DNA from: Oceanicaulis sp. BBD 1991-10
GTDB taxonomy: Bacteria; Pseudomonadota; Alphaproteobacteria; Caulobacterales; Maricaulaceae
Direction of reading: 5' to 3'
Assembly (NCBI GenBank): GCA_001657295.1
Contig: LYSW01000012.1
Coordinates: 26,381-90,380 of the forward strand
Length of the DNA: 64,000 nt
Shown: positions 1 through 7,127 of the stretch, one piece after another
Position numbering within the stretch: position 1 is the stretch's first letter
Layout: every line of letters begins with the position of its first letter
Notes under the pieces: generated by a model
What the model saw: the letters and a program-made list of their open reading frames with translations, nothing else
Told to the model about the DNA's origin: nothing
Databases searched by the model: none
Made by a program: the position numbers and the translations under genes

Positions 1-110
1 GCCGTGATCAGCGGGATGAATTTGGGGTAGGCGCGCACATCGCTGACCAGGTCGAACAGATCGTCCGGCTTGTAGCGCAGGCGCAGGCGTTCGACATGAT
101 CCGCCGACAT
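1..110 (-). CDS. COQ10/RatA-like START-domain protein (N-terminal fragment)
   Basis: Only the first 36 or so codons lie in the window; the gene runs off the left edge. The visible N-terminus reads MSADHVERLRLRYKPDD, then a segment of the form LFDLVSDVRAYPKFIP. That pattern (xxLFDLVxDVxxYPxFxP) is typical of the ubiquinone-binding COQ10/RatA family of START-like lipid-binding proteins. The ATG lies 7 bases after the lipA stop codon, so it is very likely co-transcribed with lipA, a pairing common in alphaproteobacteria. Members of the family are thought to chaperone ubiquinone in the respiratory chain. The assignment rests on a short fragment. Confidence 0.7.
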   Translation of the reverse strand, partial: MSADHVERLRLRYKPDDLFDLVSDVRAYPKFIPLIT

Positions 111-117
111 GAAGCGA

Positions 118-1086
118 TCAGGCCCGGAGTCCGGCCGCCAGCGCCGCTTCGCGGGCGGCGCGCAGCTGTTTGAAATCATCGCCGGCATGATAGCTGGAGC
201 GGGTCAGCGGCGTCGCCGAAACCATCAAGAAGCCCTTGGCGCGGGCGATGGTCTCATAGCCTTTAAACTCGTCCGGCGTGACATAGCGGTCGACGGCCGC
301 GTGCTTGCGGGTCGGCTGGAGATATTGACCGATGGTCAGGAAGTCGACGCCGGCGGAGCGCATATCGTCCATCACCTGCATCACCTCTTCCTTGGTCTCG
401 CCCAGGCCGACCATGATCCCCGATTTGGTGAACTGGCTGGGATCGCGTTCCTTGACCCGCTCTAAAAGGCGCAGCGAATGGTAATAGCGCGCGCCCGGGC
501 GGATCGAGAAATAAAGCCGCGGCACGGTCTCCAGATTATGGTTGAAGACGTCCGGCTTGGCGTCGATGACGATCTCGGCCGCGCCGTCCTTGCGCAAAAA
601 GTCCGGGGTTAAAATCTCAATCGTCGTCTTGGGATTATGCGCCCGGATTTGACGGATCACCTCGGCGAAATGCTCCGCGCCGCCGTCTTCCAGATCGTCG
701 CGATCGACCGAGGTGATGACGACGTGCTCGAGCTCCATGGCGGCGGTGGCTTCCGCGACCCGGCGCGGCTCGTCGGCGTCCAGGGCGCCTGGCAGGCCGG
801 TCTTCACATTGCAGAAGCTGCACGCCCGGGTGCAGGTGTCGCCCATGATCATGAAGGTCGCGTGTTTTTGCGACCAGCATTCACCGATATTGGGACAGCC
901 CGCCTCTTCGCACACGGTGACGAGATTATTCTCCTTCACCGTCTTGCGGGTCTCGGCGAAGACGCCGCCGGCGGGCGCTTTGACGCGGATCCAATCGGGC
1001 TTGCGCTGGACCGGCGTGTCGGGGCGCTTTTGCTTTTCCGGATGCCGGGCCGCACGCGCGGACTTCATATCGAGCAAGGTAGCCAT
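118..1086 (-). CDS. lipA: Lipoyl synthase (radical SAM)
   Basis: Inserts two sulfur atoms into protein-bound octanoyl groups to make lipoyl cofactor for pyruvate and 2-oxoglutarate dehydrogenases and the glycine cleavage system. From the ATG at 1086 the protein has 322 residues, the usual LipA length. The auxiliary cluster cysteines are C59, C64 and C70 ([12 protein letters not shown]). The radical-SAM cluster is C85-x3-C89-x2-C92 (CTRACSFC). The C-terminal RSSYHA motif supplies the conserved serine ligand. The frame stays open to 1203, but the extra 39 residues resemble nothing in LipA, and a purine-rich GACAGG lies a little upstream of 1086. lpdA, whose product uses lipoyl groups, lies 3.6 kb away on the same strand. 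Confidence 0.95.
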   Translation of the reverse strand: MATLLDMKSARAARHPEKQKRPDTPVQRKPDWIRVKAPAGGVFAETRKTVKENNLVTVCEEAGCPNIGECWSQKHATFMIMGDTCTRACSFCNVKTGLPGALDADEPRRVAEATAAMELEHVVITSVDRDDLEDGGAEHFAEVIRQIRAHNPKTTIEILTPDFLRKDGAAEIVIDAKPDVFNHNLETVPRLYFSIRPGARYYHSLRLLERVKERDPSQFTKSGIMVGLGETKEEVMQVMDDMRSAGVDFLTIGQYLQPTRKHAAVDRYVTPDEFKGYETIARAKGFLMVSATPLTRSSYHAGDDFKQLRAAREAALAAGLRA

Positions 1087-1435
1087 GGGCGCACATATGA
1101 ACCTGTCCGGCGCTGGGTTCAAGCTGGAGGGTGCGCGCGTTTTTCTGGTCTCCTTCGCCTCCGCTCTGTCGGGGCCTCGCTTGCCGCGAGCCAGCTCGCT
1201 CATGCTGCGGGCGGCGGTTCGCGTTGCGAGCGCTCCGCGCCCGGTCAGGAGCGTCCTGCTCCCTCAGCGCCGCAAAAGCTTCGCGATGGTCTCCAGCGGT
1301 CACGGCTTGCTGCGGGGGCGGACATCGCGCCCGACCGAACGGATGTGAGGCGGGACTAAGCAGAATCAAAACCCCGGCGGGCTGGAAAGCCCGCCGGGGC
1401 GAGATTGAGGCTAAGCCGTCGGCTTGGGGAGCGCG
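1087..1435. other. Intergenic region between lipA and the beta-helix operon
   Basis: About 350 bases without a convincing gene. The right part holds the terminator at 1366-1399 for the leftward beta-helix operon. The rest must contain the lipA promoter on the minus strand, but I see no clear -35/-10 pair. A small GGAGC/GCTCC hairpin sits at 1248-1262. Open frames crossing this stretch are GC-rich shadows with no recognisable protein features. Confidence 0.5.
1366..1399 (-). terminator. Rho-independent terminator of the beta-helix operon
   Basis: An 11-bp perfect stem, CCCCGGCGGGC (1372-1382) with GCCCGCCGGGG (1389-1399), encloses a 6-base loop. On the minus strand it is followed by TTTTGATTCT. 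It lies 37 bases past the stop codon of the gene at 1436-2680, so it ends that leftward transcript. Confidence 0.85.
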
Positions 1436-2680
1436 TTAAACGGCGCCAGCCTCGAGGGGTTCCGCATTCGGGCGGTGCCGGTCGAAGATCGCCAGCGCCC
1501 AGGCGCCGAAGCCCAGGAAGGTGACGATCAGCCCCACCAGCAGCCCGATCGGGGGCACCACGTGCAGGGCCGCGATCACCAGCAGCACGGCGAGCAGAGA
1601 GCCGATGCGGATCAGCAGGCCGGCCCGGTCGCCGGAGCGGTTGAAGATCATGTCGCCGACCACCACGCCGCCGAAGATGTAGGCGAGGAAGTAGACGAAG
1701 GGGATCGCCAGGATCACGAAGGGCGTCAGCAATGCGCCGATGATGGTGATCGCCAGCAGCACGGCCAAGGTCAGCAGCAGCATCCACATGGTCGCCCACA
1801 GGATCAGGCCCAGACCCGCCGACACCCAAGGCCGCGCGCGGAACCGGTTGGACATCCGTGCCAGCGAACGCGGGAAGAGCAGCGCGATGAACAGGCCCAG
1901 GATGAAGGCCGCCGAGCCATAGAGCGCGCCCACCGCCCAGAAGCCGGGAAAGATATCGACCGGGACATCGAAATCATGGTCGATCCGGCTCTCGTCGAAG
2001 CGCTCTTCGATATACTCGATCTCCGGCACCTGGGCGCCCGCTTCAATGACCGGCGCGTTCGGGCCGCGCACCGTGATCGGGCCGACGATCACGGCGTCCG
2101 GGCCGATCGTCACGTCGCGGGCGTAAACCTCGACCCGGCCGTCAAACACGCCGCCCAGAACCAATTCGTCCGCGGCGATGTCGACCGGGCCGACAAAGCG
2201 GCCTTCGGCCAGCACGGCGTCGCCCTGAAGCGTCGCCGGCCCGTTGACCACTGCGGTGCGCTCGACATGAACGACGGCGCCGGCGGATTCCAGCTCGCCG
2301 CCGATCAGGCCGGTGATGTTCACATCCGCGCCGAAGGCGGCCAGATCGCCCATCACATTGGCGCCCACCGACACGTCGGCGCCGGCGGTGGCCGCATCGC
2401 CCATGATGTCGCCGTTCAGGGTGATGTCGGCGCCGAAGGCTGCGACGTCGTTGCCCGCATCGACATTGATGTCGATATCGGCCGCGAACACGGCCAGATC
2501 GCCGCCGACACGCCCGGTCACATTGGCTTCGGCCGCAAACACGGCCTGGTCGCTATTGGTGTCCAGATTGATGTCGACTTCGCCGCCGAAATACTGCGCG
2601 CTTGCGCCAGCGGCCGCGAGGCCGGTCAGGCTGGCCGCGGCCAACGCCGCCGTGAAGATCGAATTGAGTTTCCTGAACAT
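1436..2680 (-). CDS. Bactofilin-like beta-helix protein with C-terminal membrane domain
   Basis: From the ATG at 2680 the product has 414 residues. A Sec signal peptide (MFRKLNSIF, hydrophobic core, cleavage near ASA-Q29) is followed by about 200 residues of roughly 17-residue repeats of the form GDLAAFGADVNITG, the periodicity of a right-handed beta-helix as in polymer-forming bactofilins. From about residue 240 there are several strongly hydrophobic segments (about 5-6 predicted membrane spans), so the repeat domain is probably held at the outer face of the inner membrane. The frame opens 32 codons earlier, but the signal peptide fixes the start. It lies 4 bases after the upstream lipoprotein gene and is followed by a strong terminator. 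The exact function is unknown; the repeats match the two neighbouring genes. Confidence 0.8.
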   Translation of the reverse strand: MFRKLNSIFTAALAAASLTGLAAAGASAQYFGGEVDINLDTNSDQAVFAAEANVTGRVGGDLAVFAADIDINVDAGNDVAAFGADITLNGDIMGDAATAGADVSVGANVMGDLAAFGADVNITGLIGGELESAGAVVHVERTAVVNGPATLQGDAVLAEGRFVGPVDIAADELVLGGVFDGRVEVYARDVTIGPDAVIVGPITVRGPNAPVIEAGAQVPEIEYIEERFDESRIDHDFDVPVDIFPGFWAVGALYGSAAFILGLFIALLFPRSLARMSNRFRARPWVSAGLGLILWATMWMLLLTLAVLLAITIIGALLTPFVILAIPFVYFLAYIFGGVVVGDMIFNRSGDRAGLLIRIGSLLAVLLVIAALHVVPPIGLLVGLIVTFLGFGAWALAIFDRHRPNAEPLEAGAV

Positions 2681-2684
2681 GGCT

Positions 2685-3515
2685 CTAGCCCTCCCAGCCG
2701 CGTTCGCACCGTTCGCCATTGCGGGCGGTGAATTGGATGTCGGCGGCTGATCCGCCTTGAATTTCAGGCTCTGCATCGGCGGTGAGGGCCAACGGCCCGG
2801 TCACCTGCCCTGTGATGACGACGGTGCGCGCGCAGATGCGCCCGCCGCCAATTCGGCCGTTGATCTCCACCAGCCCGTCCTCGGCGTTCCAGGGCCGCCG
2901 GCCCGGATCGACCGACAGGCGAACTTCGCCGTCGACATCGCCGTTAAGCTTGGCCGTCCGGGCGCTCAGCGTCAGATCGCCGCCGACCCTGCCGTCATGA
3001 ATGAAGTCGGCCGCAGCAGCCTCCAGCGAGCCGGAGATTTCCGCGTTCCGGGTGATCTCGACATCAGCGGCGCTGATATCGATTTCGGTGAACCGTCCCG
3101 ACAGCTCCGCGTCTGCGGACTGGGCGGAAAAGCGACCGCCGACGCTGCCGTCAAACACAAGATCGGCGGCCGCGATCTCCACGTCGCCGCCGACCGGACC
3201 CTCCCAGCGCACATCAGCGCCGGCGATCTCCACGTCGCGGTCCACAGCGCCGGTGAAGCGCACATCCGCGGCGGCGACCGACAGGCTGCCCGCCTGCAGG
3301 TCATTGGCGCGGAAGTCCGCACTGACCACGCTGACTTCGCCGCCGGCGCGTCCGGACGCGGTGATGTCCGCGCCCACCAGGCTGGCGTCGCCATCGGTGC
3401 TCAGCACCGAATCTCCAGAGGCGAAATAACCGCCGCCTCCGCCTGCTCTGACTTCAATACATCCACCGAGCATGACGGCGGTCGCCGCGGCGGTGGTGAG
3501 GAGGAATCGTCTCAT
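2685..3515 (-). CDS. Beta-helix repeat lipoprotein
   Basis: The product has 276 residues. A lipoprotein signal ends in a canonical lipobox LGGC (C19), followed by a glycine-rich spacer and about ten 15-18-residue repeats such as DVRWEGPVGGDVEI, typical of a bactofilin-like beta-helix. The C-terminal cap has two cysteines, C228 in the ICA motif and C270 in GERC, that recur in the lipoprotein at 3713-4399 and could form a periplasmic disulfide. A Shine-Dalgarno GGGAG lies upstream of the ATG at 3515. It is the first gene of a bicistronic unit with 1436-2680. Upstream are a TATAGA -10 candidate (3536-3541) and three copies of a palindromic operator (3553-3613). Function not known; an envelope scaffold or sensor role is only an inference. 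Confidence 0.8.
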   Translation of the reverse strand: MRRFLLTTAAATAVMLGGCIEVRAGGGGGYFASGDSVLSTDGDASLVGADITASGRAGGEVSVVSADFRANDLQAGSLSVAAADVRFTGAVDRDVEIAGADVRWEGPVGGDVEIAAADLVFDGSVGGRFSAQSADAELSGRFTEIDISAADVEITRNAEISGSLEAAAADFIHDGRVGGDLTLSARTAKLNGDVDGEVRLSVDPGRRPWNAEDGLVEINGRIGGGRICARTVVITGQVTGPLALTADAEPEIQGGSAADIQFTARNGERCERGWEG

Positions 3516-3552
3516 CGGGTTTTGTCTCCCGTTTTTCTATATGGGACCAACC

Positions 3553-3613
3553 ATATCGAAACTCGATATCATATCGAAACTCGATAACAAACACTTTTTT
3601 TCGATTTTCGATA
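3553..3613 (-). promoter_or_regulatory. Three-copy palindromic operator upstream of the lipoprotein operon
   Basis: Two identical palindromes TATCGAAACTCGATA (3554-3568 and 3572-3586; the first extends to 17 bp) are centred 18 bases apart. A third, looser copy TTTCGATTTTCGATA lies at 3599-3613, and another TCGATA half-site at 3629-3634. They sit just upstream of a minus-strand -10 candidate TATAGA (3536-3541) for the gene starting at 3515, so a dimeric repressor bound here would cover the -35 region. The stretch is unusually AT-rich for this genome. The regulator is not evident among adjacent genes. Confidence 0.7.
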
Positions 3614-3656
3614 AATTTATTCCGCTGATCGATAAGGCGATACGCCTCTGAAACAC

Positions 3657-3687
3657 GAAAAAGGCCCGCGTTTTCAACGCGGGCCTT
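3657..3687 (-). terminator. Rho-independent terminator after the first beta-helix lipoprotein
   Basis: A 12-bp perfect stem AAGGCCCGCGTT (3661-3672) / AACGCGGGCCTT (3676-3687) has a 3-base loop. On the minus strand it is followed by TTTCGTG. It lies 25 bases past the stop of the gene at 3713-4399 and separates that gene from the operator-controlled operon downstream. Confidence 0.85.
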
Positions 3688-3712
3688 GCCTTTGAGGGGA
3701 GGAAATGGAGCG

Positions 3713-4399
3713 TTACACTTCGTCGCAGCGTTCGCCGTCTCTCGGGCGGTAGTCGACCAGGCTGGAGTCGAATCCGTCGCGGTAGCGCGGGGCTTCGTCC
3801 GCGATGACCGTCACCGATTCGCCGAGAACCGCGTCCCGCCCGAAGGTGACTTCGTGGGCGCAGATCTGACCGCCGGCGGCCAATTCGCCATAGATTCGCA
3901 CTTCAGATCGGTCCGAGCGCTCCCGGCCGAACATGGTGCGCGTGCGGCCCGATCCGGCGATTTCGACCGGCCCGTCGGCGCGGCCGCGAAATTCGATCGA
4001 GCCGCCATTGGCCCGCAAGCCGGAAGCGAACTCGCCGCGAAACTCGATCGAGCCGCCATTGACATAGACATCGCCGGCGTATTCGCCGGTGAGGCTCACA
4101 GCGCCGCCATTGGCTTCGCTGTCGCCGCCCACGGAGCCGCGGATCTCAACGGCGCCGCCATTGGCTTCCAGGTCGCCGCCGATATCGGCGTCGACATCGA
4201 CCGACGCGCCGTTCATTTCGACCCATCCGCCGACCCGTCCGCGCAGCGTGATCGCCGCCCCGTTCATGGCGACATTCCCGTCGGTGTCGACCGTCCGGCT
4301 GCCAGCCAGGCCGTCGAACGTCGTCGTCGGCCCGTCCTGCGCCTGAACACAGGCTGTGGCCAGCAAAGCGGCGCTCGCCGCCGTCATCAGGGGTCTCAT
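3713..4399 (-). CDS. Beta-helix repeat exported protein, probable lipoprotein
   Basis: The product has 228 residues. A signal sequence (MRPLMTAASAALLATAC) ends in an imperfect lipobox (ATAC, C17), so lipidation is likely but not certain. Five to six repeats of about 17 residues (EANGGAVEIRGSVGGD and variants) suggest a small right-handed beta-helix of the bactofilin type. The C-terminal cap carries C180 (QICA) and C225 (GERC), matching the cap of the lipoprotein at 2685-3515 and pointing to a duplication. It is transcribed alone: its terminator follows at 3661-3687, and about 280 bases without a gene lie upstream. Function not known. Confidence 0.75.
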   Translation of the reverse strand: MRPLMTAASAALLATACVQAQDGPTTTFDGLAGSRTVDTDGNVAMNGAAITLRGRVGGWVEMNGASVDVDADIGGDLEANGGAVEIRGSVGGDSEANGGAVSLTGEYAGDVYVNGGSIEFRGEFASGLRANGGSIEFRGRADGPVEIAGSGRTRTMFGRERSDRSEVRIYGELAAGGQICAHEVTFGRDAVLGESVTVIADEAPRYRDGFDSSLVDYRPRDGERCDEV

Positions 4400-4677
4400 C
4401 GTCTGTTATCTCCCAACCTCAGCCGGGCGCAACGCCACAGCTTTGAGCGTAAAGATGCGCGCCGCGCTTTGCGCGGATGCATCCAGCAGATGAATTTTTG
4501 GTAAGGTTGAAGGCGCAAGCCGCCCGGCGCTCCGCGGTGGCGAAGCCGCAGCGGCTTCATCTTTTCCGTGTCACAGCCCGGTTCATCCGGACCGCCTTGC
4601 CGGTCGGTCCAACGGCGCGCCATCGGTCCTCAGACAGGCCAGGGATGACAGGCGCCGGCGGATCGCCGTGCAAAGGG

Positions 4678-6093
4678 CTAGTAGTGGATGACCTGCCCGT
4701 ACGCGTCGAGCACGCTTTCATGCATCATTTCGCTCAAGGTCGGATGCGGGAAGATGGTGTGCATCAATTCCGCTTCCGTGGTCTCCAGCGTCTTGCCCAC
4801 GACATAGCCTTGAATCAGCTCGGTGACCTCCGCGCCGACCATATGGGCGCCGATCAGCTCGCCGGTCTCGGCGTCGAATATCGTCTTGATCAGGCCCTGG
4901 TCTTCGCCCAGCGCGATCGCCTTGCCGTTGCCGACGAAGGGGAAGCGGCCGACCTTGATCTTGCGCCCCGCCTCCTTGGCCCTGGCCTCGGTGAGGCCCA
5001 CCGAGGCGACCTGCGGGTGGCAATAGGTGCAGCCGGGGATATTCTCTTTGACGATCGGATGCGGGTTCTTGCCGGCGATCGCCTCCACGCAGATCACGCC
5101 CTCATGACTGGCCTTGTGGGCGAGCCAGGGCGCGCCGGTGACGTCGCCGATGGCGTAGAGCCCCGGCACGCCGGTGCGGCCATAGCCGTCGGCGACCACA
5201 TGACCGCGATCAATCTTCACGCCCAAGGCCTCCAACCCCAGACCTTCCACATTGCCGGTGATGCCGATGGCGAGGATGACCTTGTCGACGCTCACGGTTT
5301 CCGTCTTGCCGGATTTGAGCGCGATGCCGGCTTTCACGCCGGAAGCGGACTTCTCCAGTCCTTTGACCTGAGCTTCGGTGTGTAAGGTCAGACCGCGCTT
5401 CTTGAAGACCTTGGCGGCGAAGGCGGAAATCTCTTCATCCTCCGCCGGCAGGATGCGGTCGACCATTTCAACGACCGTCACGTCCGCGCCCATGGCGGCG
5501 TAAAAGCTGGCGAACTCCATGCCGATCGCGCCCGATCCGATCACCAAAAGGGATTTCGGCATGGCGTCCGGCGTCATGGCTTCCTTATAGGTCCAGACAT
5601 GCTGGCCATCGGCCTCCAGGCCGGCCGAAGGAATGGTCCGCGCCCTTGCGCCGGTGGCGAGGATGACATGCTTGGCGGCATAGCCCGTGTCCTTGCCGTC
5701 CTTGCCTTTGACGATGACTTTCGGAGCCGCAGCCCCCGTCTCCAGGCGCGCTTCGCCGTCGATGACGGCGATCTTGTTTTTCTTCATCAGCCCGGTGACG
5801 CCGGAGGACAAACGCCCCGCCACCTTGCGCGAGCGCTTGACGACCTTGTCGAGATCAAAGCCGATATTGTCGGCCTTCAGCCCGAATTCCTCGGCGCGGT
5901 GGAACAGCTCGTAGATATCGGCCGTGCGCAGCAGCGCCTTGGTCGGGATGCAGCCCCAGTTCAGGCAGATGCCGCCCATATGCTCGCGTTCGACCACGGC
6001 GGTCTTCATGCCCAGCTGCGCGGCGCGGATCGCCGCCACATAGCCGCCCGGCCCGCCGCCGATGACGATGAGATCAAACTGTGTCGCAGACAT
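4678..6093 (-). CDS. lpdA: Dihydrolipoyl dehydrogenase (E3)
   Basis: A flavoprotein of 471 residues that reoxidises dihydrolipoamide on 2-oxoacid dehydrogenase complexes with NAD+. The FAD-binding GGGPGG lies near residues 12-17, the redox disulfide is C43/C48 in CLNWGC, the NAD-binding segment GSGAIGMEFAS is near residue 185, and the C-terminal dimer-interface HPTLSE gives the His450-Glu455 pair. Length and motifs match standard E3. The 278 bases after the stop hold only weak GC-rich hairpins. No E1 or E2 gene is adjacent, but the gene lies in the same leftward region as lipA. Confidence 0.95.
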   Translation of the reverse strand: MSATQFDLIVIGGGPGGYVAAIRAAQLGMKTAVVEREHMGGICLNWGCIPTKALLRTADIYELFHRAEEFGLKADNIGFDLDKVVKRSRKVAGRLSSGVTGLMKKNKIAVIDGEARLETGAAAPKVIVKGKDGKDTGYAAKHVILATGARARTIPSAGLEADGQHVWTYKEAMTPDAMPKSLLVIGSGAIGMEFASFYAAMGADVTVVEMVDRILPAEDEEISAFAAKVFKKRGLTLHTEAQVKGLEKSASGVKAGIALKSGKTETVSVDKVILAIGITGNVEGLGLEALGVKIDRGHVVADGYGRTGVPGLYAIGDVTGAPWLAHKASHEGVICVEAIAGKNPHPIVKENIPGCTYCHPQVASVGLTEARAKEAGRKIKVGRFPFVGNGKAIALGEDQGLIKTIFDAETGELIGAHMVGAEVTELIQGYVVGKTLETTEAELMHTIFPHPTLSEMMHESVLDAYGQVIHY

Positions 6094-6227
6094 GAAACGC
6101 GCTCCGCTGAAGCCAGGCTGTGCGCCCGTCTTAGCGTGCGCGCGCCATATCCGCCACCGCGTTCACGCATGGCTTCCCTGCAGCGCGCGCAAGCGCCATG
6201 CTGCGGGCGACCAAGGAGATCCGCACC

Positions 6228-7127
6228 ATGCCCGTCAAATCCCTGCGCACGCCCGAAGATCGGTTCGAAAACCTGCCGGATTGGGGCTATCAACCCAACT
6301 ATATCGACGATCTGCCCGGCTATGAGGGCTTGCGCCTGGCCTATGTGGACGAGGGCCCGAAGCAGGGCGCGCCGACCTTTCTGTGCCTGCACGGAGAGCC
6401 GAGCTGGGGCTTTCTTTATCGCAAGATGGCGCCGGTTTTTCTCGCGGCGGGCGCCCGCGTGGTCATTCCGGACCTGTTGGGCTTTGGACGCTCGGACAAG
6501 CCGGTGGAGGACGCCGTCTACACCTTTGATTGGCACCGCAATTATCTCAAAGCCTTCCTGGAGCGCATGGATCTGAGGGATGTCTGCCTGGTCTGCCAGG
6601 ACTGGGGCGGACTGCTCGGATTGACCTTGCCGATGGATCACCCCGACCGCTTTACGCGGCTCTTGGTGATGAACACCGCCATCGGCGTCGGCAAGGGCGC
6701 CAGTGAAGGCTTCATCGCCTGGCGCGACTTCATGGCGAACACGCCTGATCTGGACGTGGCGGGCCTGATGAAGCGCGCCACGCCGATCCTGTCGGACGAA
6801 GAAGCGGCCGCCTACGCCGCCCCCTTCCCCACCGCCGAACACAAGGCGGGCGTGCGCCGCTTTCCGGCTCTGGTGCCGATCACGCCGGATATGGAAGGGG
6901 TCGAGACCGGTCTGAAGGCGGTGGAGTTCTGGTCGCAGCGCTGGACCGGCGACAGCTTCATGGCCATCGGCATGCAGGACCCGGTGCTCGGTCCGGACAC
7001 CATGGCCTGGCTGCGCTCGGTCATCAAAGGATGCCCCGAACCCCTGAAAATCGCCGAGGGCGGCCACTTCGTTCAGGAATGGGGCGAGCCGATCGCGAAG
7101 GCGGCGCTGGAACGGTTCGGGCTCTAA
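6228..7127 (+). CDS. Haloalkane dehalogenase, subfamily I (DhlA-like)
   Basis: An alpha/beta hydrolase of 299 residues that cleaves carbon-halogen bonds hydrolytically to an alcohol and halide. Visible features match Xanthobacter DhlA: HGEPSW oxyanion region (residues 55-60), nucleophile D125 followed by halide-binding W126 (CQDWGG), a second halide-binding Trp in the cap (W165, FIAWRD), acid D251 (GMQDPVLGPD) and base H280 (GGHFVQEWGE). The start at 6228 follows the Shine-Dalgarno AAGGAG at 6213; the frame opens earlier at 6198 without such support. The gene stands alone between lpdA and a glycosyltransferase, its stop overlapping that convergent gene by 4 bases. The substrate cannot be read from the sequence. 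Confidence 0.9.
   Translation: MPVKSLRTPEDRFENLPDWGYQPNYIDDLPGYEGLRLAYVDEGPKQGAPTFLCLHGEPSWGFLYRKMAPVFLAAGARVVIPDLLGFGRSDKPVEDAVYTFDWHRNYLKAFLERMDLRDVCLVCQDWGGLLGLTLPMDHPDRFTRLLVMNTAIGVGKGASEGFIAWRDFMANTPDLDVAGLMKRATPILSDEEAAAYAAPFPTAEHKAGVRRFPALVPITPDMEGVETGLKAVEFWSQRWTGDSFMAIGMQDPVLGPDTMAWLRSVIKGCPEPLKIAEGGHFVQEWGEPIAKAALERFGL

Noticed and set aside
1087..1203. N-terminal extension of LipA to the ATG at 1203.
   Set aside because: The 39 added residues resemble no LipA N-terminus; 1086 gives the usual length.
1424..2731. A 435-codon plus-strand frame opposite the beta-helix membrane gene.
   Set aside because: Its Asp/His/Gln/Arg-rich low-complexity text is the complement of the beta-helix repeats.
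3553..3613. Considered the repeated palindromes as a CRISPR or tandem-repeat array.
   Set aside because: Only two exact copies, 18 bases apart, with no spacers or cas genes; position upstream of an operon fits an operator.
4462..4476. CCGCGC/GCGCGG hairpin between the beta-helix gene and lpdA.
   Set aside because: Short, no T-run, and such GC palindromes are common in this composition.
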